Below are positions 1 to 5,255 of a stretch of 5,255 bases of DNA, piece after piece. Made by a program: the position numbers and the translations under genes. The DNA is from Pseudomonadota bacterium (GTDB lineage Bacteria; Pseudomonadota; Gammaproteobacteria; Burkholderiales; Sulfuriferulaceae), in the NCBI GenBank assembly GCA_021790625.1, contig JAJYGL010000029.1, positions 1 through 5,255 of the forward strand. The letters run 5' to 3'. Each line of letters begins with the position of its first letter. Within the stretch, counting starts at the first letter, position 1. The notes beneath the pieces were generated by a model that was given only the letters and a program-made list of their open reading frames with translations, did no database searches and was not told the DNA's origin.

Positions 1-641
1 TGACCGTTGCCAATCGTACCGTAACACGCGCACAAGTGCTGGCAGAGCAGTATGGCGGTGATGCCATTGCATTGAACGAACTGCCGGACAAACTGGCACA
101 ATTCGATATCATTATCACCAGCACGGCGAGTCAACTGCCCATATTGGGCAAAGGTATGGTTGAGCGCGCGCTCAAATCACGTCGCCATCGTCCCATGTTC
201 ATGGTCGACCTGGCTGTGCCACGCGATATCGAAGCAGAAGTCGCCGAGATGAATGACGTGTTTCTGTATACGGTCGATGATCTGGGCAGTGTTGTCCAAC
301 AGGGCATGGAGAATCGGCAATCACAAGTTGGTGAAGCCGAGGCCATCATTGAATCCAGTGTGCGGCAGTTCTCGCACTGGCTGGAAATGCGGGAACTGGT
401 GCCAGTCATTCGCAGCCTGCGTGATCACGCAGATCGTGTCAGACGGCATGAAGTCGAGCGCGCCATAAAACAGTTGGCACGGGGTGAATCGCCTGAGCAG
501 GTGCTGGAACAGTTTTCCCGCAGCCTGACCAATAAATTCCTGCATCATCCGACACATGCACTGCATCACGCCAGTGATGATGAACGGCAGGACATGGTGA
601 CCTTGTTGTCCCATCTGTATCCCGGTTACCTCGATTCATGA
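1..641 (+). CDS. hemA: Glutamyl-tRNA reductase, C-terminal half (5' end outside window)
   Basis: This enzyme reduces glutamyl-tRNA(Glu) to glutamate-1-semialdehyde with NADPH, the first committed step of C5-pathway tetrapyrrole synthesis in the cytoplasm. The frame is open from base 3 (bases 1-2 finish an earlier codon) and gives 212 visible residues, about half of the family's usual length of roughly 420. The visible part begins inside the NADPH-binding Rossmann domain with an ANRT motif. It continues through STAS, DLAVPRDIE and YTVDDL, the usual link into the spinal helix, and ends in the helical dimerisation domain with LTNKFLHHPTHAL. The catalytic Cys domain lies upstream of the window. 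A GTG at base 36 is internal and is not the real start. The stop TGA overlaps the prfA start as ATGA, so prfA is probably translated by coupling. Nothing looks broken. Confidence 0.95.
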   Translation, partial: TVANRTVTRAQVLAEQYGGDAIALNELPDKLAQFDIIITSTASQLPILGKGMVERALKSRRHRPMFMVDLAVPRDIEAEVAEMNDVFLYTVDDLGSVVQQGMENRQSQVGEAEAIIESSVRQFSHWLEMRELVPVIRSLRDHADRVRRHEVERAIKQLARGESPEQVLEQFSRSLTNKFLHHPTHALHHASDDERQDMVTLLSHLYPGYLDS

Positions 642-1717
642 AACTTTCCCTGCAGCACAAATTGACCGCTCTGGCTGAGCGGTTGGATGAACTTGACCGT
701 TTGCTGGCACAAGAAACGACAGCTTTGGATATGGATTTGTATCGTCGCCTGACGCGTGAACATGCTGACATCTCTCCAGTCGTGATGCTGTTTCGTCGTT
801 GGCAGAAAATTGCAAATGATGTGGCGTATGCACAGACCATGTTGGCTGACGACGACATGAAAGCGCTGGCAGAGCAGGAATTGCAGGAAGGCCGCCTGCA
901 ATTGGCCGACACGGAACTGGCATTGCAGACAGCGCTGCTGCCAAAAGATCCCAATGATGAGCGCAATATTTTTCTGGAAATCCGCGCCGGAACCGGTGGT
1001 GATGAATCTGCGTTGTTCGCCGGTGATTTGCTGCGCATGTATGTGCGTTACGCTGAACGGCAAGGATGGAAAACCGAACTGATCTCGGAAAGTTCGAGCG
1101 AGTTGGGTGGTTATAAAGAAGTGGTGATTAAAATTGTCGGGAAGGGCGCTTATTCGCGACTGAAATTCGAGTCGGGTGGGCATCGCGTGCAGCGGGTGCC
1201 GGAAACCGAGGCGCAGGGACGTATCCACACGTCGGCGTGCACGGTGGCAATCATGCCCGAAGCCGATGAGGTCAGCGAAGTGGTGCTCAACCCGGCCGAA
1301 TTGCGTATCGATACATTTCGCGCCAGTGGCGCGGGCGGGCAGCATATCAACAAAACAGATTCAGCTGTGCGCATTACCCATTTGCCGACAGGGATTGTGG
1401 TGGAATGCCAGGATGACCGTTCGCAGCACAAAAACAAGGCACAAGCCATGTCTGTACTGGCGGCGCGCATCAAGGCGGCGCAGATGCGCGAGCAGGCAGA
1501 CAAGGAAGCCGCAACGCGAAAATCACTGGTCGGTAGTGGCGATCGTTCCGAACGTATCCGCACATATAATTTTCCGCAAGGGCGGATGACCGATCATCGC
1601 ATCAATTTAACCTTGTACAAACTCGATGCCATCATGGATGGTGATTTGACTGCCATCATGGATGCCTTGGCGACAGAGCATCAGGCAGAGCAACTGGCCG
1701 CGATGGGCGAGGCGTGA
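638..1717 (+). CDS. prfA: Peptide chain release factor 1 (RF1)
   Basis: RF1 reads UAA and UAG stop codons in the ribosomal A site and triggers hydrolysis of peptidyl-tRNA. The 359-residue product has the family's normal length. The N-terminal domain (about 1-100) is helical. It is followed by the RAGTGGDESALFAGDLLRMY segment near 116-135. The tripeptide stop-recognition loop is P188-E189-T190 within HRVQRVPETEAQGRIHTSA. The catalytic loop GAGGQHINKTDSAVRITH carries GGQ at 233-235, and the downstream block includes ECQDDRSQHKNKA. The spacing between the two loops matches RF1; RF2 would carry SPF in place of PxT. The ATG start overlaps the hemA stop by 4 bases. I see no strong Shine-Dalgarno sequence before it, which fits coupling. 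The stop TGA overlaps the GTG of prmC. Confidence 0.98.
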   Translation: MKLSLQHKLTALAERLDELDRLLAQETTALDMDLYRRLTREHADISPVVMLFRRWQKIANDVAYAQTMLADDDMKALAEQELQEGRLQLADTELALQTALLPKDPNDERNIFLEIRAGTGGDESALFAGDLLRMYVRYAERQGWKTELISESSSELGGYKEVVIKIVGKGAYSRLKFESGGHRVQRVPETEAQGRIHTSACTVAIMPEADEVSEVVLNPAELRIDTFRASGAGGQHINKTDSAVRITHLPTGIVVECQDDRSQHKNKAQAMSVLAARIKAAQMREQADKEAATRKSLVGSGDRSERIRTYNFPQGRMTDHRINLTLYKLDAIMDGDLTAIMDALATEHQAEQLAAMGEA

Positions 1718-2574
1718 CCACGCCGACGTTTGCTGTTTGTTTGCATCGTGATGCACAGCGCTTGCAACAGGCGTTGGGGTTGGAATGGGCGCTTGCCCGG
1801 TTTGAATGCGGTTTATTGTTGACGCGGGCGTGTGGGGTTGAACGTAGCTGGTTGCTGGCACACAGCGAAGAATTGGTACCGCAATCGGGATGGTTGGTGT
1901 ATGACGCGTGGTTATCGCGACGTTTGCTGGGCGAACCGGTGGCGTATCTGCTGGGTGAGCGTGAATTTTACGGCCATGCGTTTGAAGTGAATGCCCATGT
2001 ATTGATTCCGCGCCCGGATACGGAATTGCTTGTTGAGCAGACATTGGCGGTGTTGCCGTTCGAAGCTAAAACGCATGTGCTGGATTTGGGGACAGGCAGC
2101 GGCGCCGTGGCGGTGAGCATTGCCATCGCACGCCCGGCAGCACATGTGCTGGCCGTCGACTTTAGTGCAGCAGCTTTGCAAGTGGCGCAACAGAATGCCA
2201 AGCGATTAAAAGCAGTTAATATTGATTTTGCCGTCAGTGATTGGCGGCAAGCAATAACGGATCAATTGTTTGACGTCATTGTCAGTAACCCGCCGTATGT
2301 GGCCGCGCAAGACATACATTTGCAACAGGGAGATGTGCGTTTTGAACCATTGTCCGCGCTGGTGGCTGGAGAAGACGGCCTGAATGATTTACGCACCATC
2401 ATTCAGCGCGCGCCGCTGCATTTGAAACCAAAAGGACATGTCTTGCTGGAACACGGTTATGAACAAGGCGAAGCAGTGAGAATGTTGTTGCAACAGGCCG
2501 GTTTCTCGCGTGTCGATACATACCGTGATCTGGCCGGAAACGAGCGGGTAAGTATCGGTTGCTGGCTACCGTGA
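1714..2574 (+). CDS. prmC: Peptide chain release factor N5-glutamine methyltransferase
   Basis: PrmC (HemK) uses S-adenosylmethionine to methylate the side-chain amide of the GGQ glutamine in RF1 and RF2, which raises termination efficiency. The 286-residue product has a helical N-terminal RF-binding domain (about 1-85) and a class I methyltransferase domain. Visible motifs are IPRPDTE (98-104), the SAM-binding DLGTGSG (124-130), an acidic residue at the end of strand 2 (VDF, D149), and the catalytic NPPY (192-195), which holds the target amide. QGDVRFEPLSALVAGEDGL (205-223) and the C-terminal NERVSIG are also typical. The start is a GTG that overlaps the prfA stop as GTGA. A purine-rich GGCGAGG sits almost against it, too close to be an ideal ribosome site, so coupling to prfA is likely. 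The N-terminus is a few residues longer than the E. coli protein; no better in-frame start is obvious. Confidence 0.97.
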   Translation: MTTPTFAVCLHRDAQRLQQALGLEWALARFECGLLLTRACGVERSWLLAHSEELVPQSGWLVYDAWLSRRLLGEPVAYLLGEREFYGHAFEVNAHVLIPRPDTELLVEQTLAVLPFEAKTHVLDLGTGSGAVAVSIAIARPAAHVLAVDFSAAALQVAQQNAKRLKAVNIDFAVSDWRQAITDQLFDVIVSNPPYVAAQDIHLQQGDVRFEPLSALVAGEDGLNDLRTIIQRAPLHLKPKGHVLLEHGYEQGEAVRMLLQQAGFSRVDTYRDLAGNERVSIGCWLP

Positions 2575-2755
2575 TTTTGTGCATGACGAGGACACAGCCC
2601 GGTTTATGAATTCTGATTGGCTAGTCAGTCAGGTACAAATTTGAGCGCGCTCGATAAAATATCCATGACATCGGTGTTGGCAGCACTGAATTCCAGAATG
2701 GATTCCAAAATGGATTCCAGAAAGAGTTATCGTGCCAATGCCTGTTCCTGCCCGT
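2575..2755. other. Convergent intergenic gap, no confident gene
   Basis: This 181-base stretch separates the 3' ends of prmC (plus strand) and the RIO kinase gene (minus strand). It contains a 12-base tandem repeat, the perfect palindrome GAGCGCGCTC at 2643-2652, and a possible small minus-strand reading frame with one internal stop. A plus-strand frame across 2617-2808 also stays open, but it runs antisense into the 3' end of the kinase gene and is not supported. I found no G+C stem followed by a T run on either strand, so termination of the two converging units is not explained by an obvious intrinsic terminator. The glutaredoxin gene grxD, which I recall following prmC in some betaproteobacteria, is absent. 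Confidence 0.6.
2688..2723. repeat. 12-base tandem repeat, three copies
   Basis: Three adjacent 12-base units read GAATTCCAGAAT, GGATTCCAAAAT and GGATTCCAGAAA. Each unit differs from the consensus GGATTCCAGAAT by one base (second base, ninth base and last base respectively). The unit length is a multiple of three, so an expansion would keep any reading frame. Read on the minus strand in one frame it encodes LES-I units; on the plus strand it encodes MDS(R/K). It lies in the gap between prmC and the kinase gene. It is too short to name as a known element. Confidence 0.85.
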
Positions 2756-3610
2756 TCATGTATCTTTCGCCAAAGAGCGGGCCAATTGTCTTGCCGCTTC
2801 TTCCTTGAGCGTGTCGTTAATTTCGCGCATGACGCTACTCAAATCCACGGGTTTTTCAACGCTTTCATAATGCCCCGTCAGCGGACTGTCCGGGCGCAGT
2901 TGGCCACTTTTGTAGAGCGACCAAATCTCTCTGCCATAGTCTGTGTTTAGCAATTCGGGTGCAAAACGACCGAAGTAAGCGGCTAGGTTTGCAACGTCAC
3001 GCAACAGCATGCTGTTGGCGGAATTATTGGCGGCAGCATCGACGGCCTGTGGCAAATCGATAATGACCGGGCCGGTGCTGTCTACCAGCACGTTGTATTC
3101 AGACAAATCGCCATGGATGATGCCCGCACATAACATGCGCACCACTTGAGTAAGCAAGGTGCGATGATATTCACGTGCGACTTCGGCTGTCAACTCCAGA
3201 TCGTTAAGCCTGGGCGCGGCGTTGCCGTCGTCGTCGGTCACCAACTCCATTAACAGTACGCCTTCATGGAAGTTGTATGGTTTTGGCACACGCACGCCGA
3301 CAGCGGCAAGGCGGTACAGAGCATCCACTTCGGCGTTTTGCCAGGCTTCTTCCTCGGCTTTGCGCCCATAGCGCGTGTGTTTTTCCATCGCGCGTGCACG
3401 CCGGCTGTTTTTGACCTTGCGGCCTTCGGTGTAATCGGTGTTCTGGTGAAAATTGCGTTGATTCGCTTCTTTGTACACTTTGGCGCAACGAATATCGAGG
3501 CCGCAACGCACCACATAGACAGTGGCTTCTTTGCCACTCATCAGTTGGCGGATAACCTCGTCGATCAACCCATCTTCTACTAGCGACGCCAGCCTTTTGG
3601 GTGTTTTCAT
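2756..3610 (-). CDS. RIO1-type serine protein kinase
   Basis: This is an atypical protein kinase/ATPase of the RIO family, 284 residues and probably cytoplasmic (no signal peptide or membrane segment seen). The phosphate-binding loop is MSGKEATVYVV (24-34), followed by the ATP lysine in CAKVYKE (K44). The charged segment at 50-95 corresponds to the flexible loop of RIO1 proteins and leads into W90 and E94. VPKPY (108-112) precedes the hinge MEL (121-123). The catalytic loop is HGDLSEYN (166-173), with D168 and N173, and the metal-binding aspartate is D185 in IIDLPQAVD. SEYN and IDxxQ favour RIO1 over RIO2; the winged-helix domain of RIO2 is absent. The ATG is preferred because the N-terminus MKTPKRLASLVEDGLIDEV resembles bacterial homologues I recall. 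A weak GGA lies 8 bases upstream. In eukaryotes and archaea RIO1 acts in small-subunit ribosome maturation. The bacterial substrate is unknown to me. The C-terminal tail from about 245 is helical and charged. Confidence 0.93.
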   Translation of the reverse strand: MKTPKRLASLVEDGLIDEVIRQLMSGKEATVYVVRCGLDIRCAKVYKEANQRNFHQNTDYTEGRKVKNSRRARAMEKHTRYGRKAEEEAWQNAEVDALYRLAAVGVRVPKPYNFHEGVLLMELVTDDDGNAAPRLNDLELTAEVAREYHRTLLTQVVRMLCAGIIHGDLSEYNVLVDSTGPVIIDLPQAVDAAANNSANSMLLRDVANLAAYFGRFAPELLNTDYGREIWSLYKSGQLRPDSPLTGHYESVEKPVDLSSVMREINDTLKEEAARQLARSLAKDT

Positions 3611-3678
3611 ACGCGAAATCCGGTTTTGGATAAAAGTTCAAGAAAGCTGGTTTTAAACTTCGCGGATTCAAGCTTCAT
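3607..3678 (-). CDS. Possible 23-residue leader peptide ahead of the RIO kinase
   Basis: An ATG at 3678 opens a 23-codon frame beginning MKLESAKFK and ending LLSKTGFRV. Its TGA stop overlaps the kinase ATG in the arrangement ATGA, the same geometry used by hemA/prfA in this window. It lies about 16 bases downstream of the transcription start predicted from the -10 box, so it would be on the kinase mRNA. No Shine-Dalgarno sequence precedes it, and I recognise no family. A random frame of this length stays open fairly often, about one time in three, so this is a candidate only. Confidence 0.3.
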   Translation of the reverse strand: MKLESAKFKTSFLELLSKTGFRV

Positions 3679-3700
3679 GATAAATAGCCGAAAATACCTG

Positions 3701-3729
3701 ATTATACCGCCCAGGTACAATTTTATCCT
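3701..3729 (-). promoter_or_regulatory. Candidate sigma-70 promoter for the RIO kinase gene
   Basis: On the minus strand a perfect -10 hexamer TATAAT lies at 3706-3701. With a 17-base spacer the -35 position is AGGATA, a poor match to TTGACA; a TTGTAC is present but sits too close to serve. There is no TGn extension. The predicted start near 3694 would give an untranslated leader of about 84 bases before the kinase ATG. The site lies in the 145-base gap after hypE, consistent with the kinase having its own promoter rather than depending only on the hyp operon. Confidence 0.5.
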
Positions 3730-3755
3730 TTTTCATTGCCTGATAGCCTCGTTGC

Positions 3756-4760
3756 TCAACAGATTCGCGGCAAAGGGTCGTCTTCCAGTTCATCTAAAAT
3801 TCGTGTTCCGCCCAAAGGCGTGTGCAACACGACTTGTGCCCGCCCGGATTGCAGTTGGCCGATCAGTGCGGCATTTTCCCCGTTGGGCAACGCGCGCCAG
3901 ATGGCGAGTGCCGCCGCAGCGTCATTCGGTGCCACCACAGCCACTACTCGGCCTTCACAAGCCAGATAGTATGGGTCATAACCCAGCATTTCGCATACTG
4001 ACGTTACTTGGTCGCGCACAGGGATGCCTGACTGTTGCAAATCAGCGCGCAATCCCGACGCACGGCAAATTTCATGCACCACGGTAGCCAGTCCGCCGCG
4101 TGTGGGGTCGCGCATGAAACGCAGACCTGGCAAATCCGACAATGCTTGCGTCAGTGGCAGCACGCTGGCACAATCCGAGGCCAGATTCCCCTTAAGACCA
4201 AACTGTTCGCGCGCCAGCATCACCGCGATACCGTGGTCGCCCACCGGGCCGGAGACCAGTATGGCATCGCCTGCCCGGATGCATTGCATGCCCAGATCAA
4301 GACCAGGTGTGCGTACACCGATGCCGGCTGTCGCCAGATATAGTCCACCCCCCTCGCCACGCCGTAGCACTTTGGTATCGCCTGCTGCCACGACCACTCC
4401 GGCTTCCTTGGCTGCCTGTGCCAGACTGGCAACGATGCGATTAAGTTGCGCCAGCGGCAAGCCTTCCTCAATAAAGGCATTCAGCGACAAATAGCGTGGT
4501 GTTGCGCCGGAGACTGCCAGATCGTTGACAGTGCCATTGACGGCCAGACTGCCGATATCCCCGCCGGGGAATTCCAGTGGTTGCACGGTAAAGCCGTCGG
4601 TAGTAAACATCAGTTCGTGCGCATTCCATGGCAATCGCGCCGCGTCGGCGTTGACATCCAGCAGCGGATTACCCAGATGGCGGGCAAATACGCCCTCAAT
4701 CAGCTCACGCATATAGCGCCCACCATTACCGTGCGCCAAGGTGATATATGTATCAGTCAT
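3756..4760 (-). CDS. hypE: Hydrogenase maturation factor HypE
   Basis: HypE takes a carbamoyl group from HypF onto its C-terminal cysteine and dehydrates it with ATP to a thiocyanate, the source of the CN ligands of the [NiFe]-hydrogenase iron. The 334-residue product has the family's normal length and belongs to the PurM/AIR synthase-like ATPase fold. Visible motifs are LAHGNGGRYM (8-17), TTDGF (53-57), FPGGDIG (64-70), GTVNDLAVSGATPRYLS (76-92), the ATP-site GDTKV (127-131), SGPVGDHG (170-177) and MRDPTRGGL (216-224). The C-terminus is the essential PRIC, with the carbamoyl-accepting cysteine as the last residue (C334). The ATG is supported by AGGA (4771-4768) seven bases upstream. The start overlaps the 3' end of hypF by 8 bases, so the two are co-transcribed and probably coupled, matching the HypE-HypF complex. 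Confidence 0.98.
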   Translation of the reverse strand: MTDTYITLAHGNGGRYMRELIEGVFARHLGNPLLDVNADAARLPWNAHELMFTTDGFTVQPLEFPGGDIGSLAVNGTVNDLAVSGATPRYLSLNAFIEEGLPLAQLNRIVASLAQAAKEAGVVVAAGDTKVLRRGEGGGLYLATAGIGVRTPGLDLGMQCIRAGDAILVSGPVGDHGIAVMLAREQFGLKGNLASDCASVLPLTQALSDLPGLRFMRDPTRGGLATVVHEICRASGLRADLQQSGIPVRDQVTSVCEMLGYDPYYLACEGRVVAVVAPNDAAAALAIWRALPNGENAALIGQLQSGRAQVVLHTPLGGTRILDELEDDPLPRIC

Positions 4761-5255
4761 GTCGGAATCCTGTTTCTATAATCTGACCAAAACTGATCCC
4801 GCCATCGTTGACAGGAACGCTTTGCGCCAGCTTTACTGGCAAGCCACTCGAAGTGAGTAAATGAACAACCAATTCAGTCAGACGGCGATTTTGGAATACC
4901 CCGCCAGCCAACCCGATACACTGGATTGAGCATGTCGTTTGTACTGCCTGTACCTGTGCCACTAGCGCCTGTGCGAGGCTGGTATGAAACAAATCCGCAC
5001 GCTGACTTATGCTCAGCGTTGTATCTGTCAGCATGGCGATCAATGGTGCCCAGTCGGTGCGCCAGATCCCCTGTTTATCGCGGTTCAGGGGGAGGGCGAT
5101 GGCATCACACGCATCACCGCGTGCTGCAGCTTCCAGCCACATCGGTCCTTGTCCTTCGAAGCTTGCCATGTTGGTCAGGCCGGTAAAAGCCGCTGCCGCG
5201 TCAAACAAGCGTCCAACTGCCGAAGTTTGTTGTGTATTGATGCGTTGTTGCCAGG
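4753..5255 (-). CDS. hypF: Carbamoyltransferase HypF, C-terminal end (5' end outside window)
   Basis: HypF turns carbamoyl phosphate and ATP into carbamoyl-adenylate and transfers the carbamoyl group to the HypE C-terminal cysteine. The visible 166 residues run from the window edge to the stop and form the end of the Kae1-like (TsaD-like) domain; full HypF proteins are about 750-780 residues. Typical sequences are TSAVGRLFDAAAAFTGL near the window edge, MASFEGQGPMWLEAAA, the glycine-rich GLAGGVFQNRRLTEL, and VPVNDGGISFGQ close to the C-terminus. The acylphosphatase, zinc-finger and YrdC-like domains must lie beyond base 5255. A TTG at 5208 is internal; the frame stays open to the window end. 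The stop falls inside the start of hypE. Confidence 0.96.
   Translation of the reverse strand, partial: WQQRINTQQTSAVGRLFDAAAAFTGLTNMASFEGQGPMWLEAAARGDACDAIALPLNRDKQGIWRTDWAPLIAMLTDTTLSISQRADLFHTSLAQALVAQVQAVQTTCSIQCIGLAGGVFQNRRLTELVVHLLTSSGLPVKLAQSVPVNDGGISFGQIIETGFRHD

Noticed and set aside
36..38. GTG as a start of hemA.
   Set aside because: The frame is open and family-like upstream to the window edge (TVANRT), so the GTG is an internal valine codon.
1199..1207. RF1 stop-recognition tripeptide is PET rather than the E. coli PAT.
   Set aside because: The family motif is PxT with a variable middle residue, and PET is, as I recall, common in proteobacterial RF1. It does not suggest altered stop-codon reading.
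439..1345. Long minus-strand open frames (199 and 239 codons) opposite hemA and prfA.
   Set aside because: They lie entirely opposite conserved coding sequence of hemA and prfA and have the His/Cys/Ser-rich composition of antisense shadows.
2643..2652. Perfect 10-base palindrome GAGCGCGCTC as an operator or terminator.
   Set aside because: It has no loop, no following T tract and no second copy or promoter nearby. GC-rich 10-base palindromes occur by chance.
2617..2808. Plus-strand 63-codon open frame after prmC.
   Set aside because: Its last third or so is antisense to the kinase 3' end, it begins with TTG and has no ribosome site, and the encoded sequence resembles no family I know.
2630..3720. 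Shared 9-base string CAGGTACAA at 2630-2638 and 3712-3720, possibly flanking the kinase gene as a direct repeat.
   Set aside because: The match does not extend in either direction beyond a few bases, and there is no transposase or other sign of a mobile unit.
3626..4087. Plus-strand 153-codon open frame over the hypE 3' end.
   Set aside because: It is antisense to the well-supported hypE frame for most of its length and encodes a low-complexity, Arg/Pro-rich shadow sequence.

Overview
The window looks like chromosomal DNA from a proteobacterium, most likely a betaproteobacterium. The evidence is the hemA-prfA-prmC gene order, RF1 and PrmC proteins close to the proteobacterial type, and moderate GC with dense, overlapping genes. 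The lineage is an inference from remembered family sequences, not from a search.

Plus strand, 1-2574: the C-terminal half of glutamyl-tRNA reductase (hemA, cut by the window start), then complete peptide chain release factor 1 (prfA) and complete RF1/RF2 glutamine methyltransferase (prmC). The two junctions are 4-base overlaps (ATGA and GTGA), so the three genes look like one translationally coupled operon. prfA makes the protein whose GGQ glutamine is methylated by the product of the next gene.

Centre, 2575-2755: a 181-base gap between two convergent transcription units. It holds a three-copy 12-base tandem repeat, a 10-base GC-rich palindrome and a possible broken small reading frame. I see no convincing terminator in it.

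Minus strand, 5255-2756, in transcription order: the C-terminal end of hypF (cut by the window end), complete hypE overlapping it by 8 bases, a 145-base gap with a consensus -10 box, and a RIO1-type atypical protein kinase with an intact catalytic core. HypF and HypE make the cyanide ligands of the [NiFe]-hydrogenase active site, so the organism probably makes a [NiFe] hydrogenase encoded nearby. The kinase appears to have its own promoter. A 23-codon leader reading frame precedes it and ends in an ATGA overlap with the kinase start.

Most of the window is well-known biology. The parts worth a second look are the bacterial RIO kinase with its possible coupled leader peptide, and the repeat-bearing convergent gap downstream of it. 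I found no clearly new multi-gene system, RNA gene, CRISPR array or mobile element.
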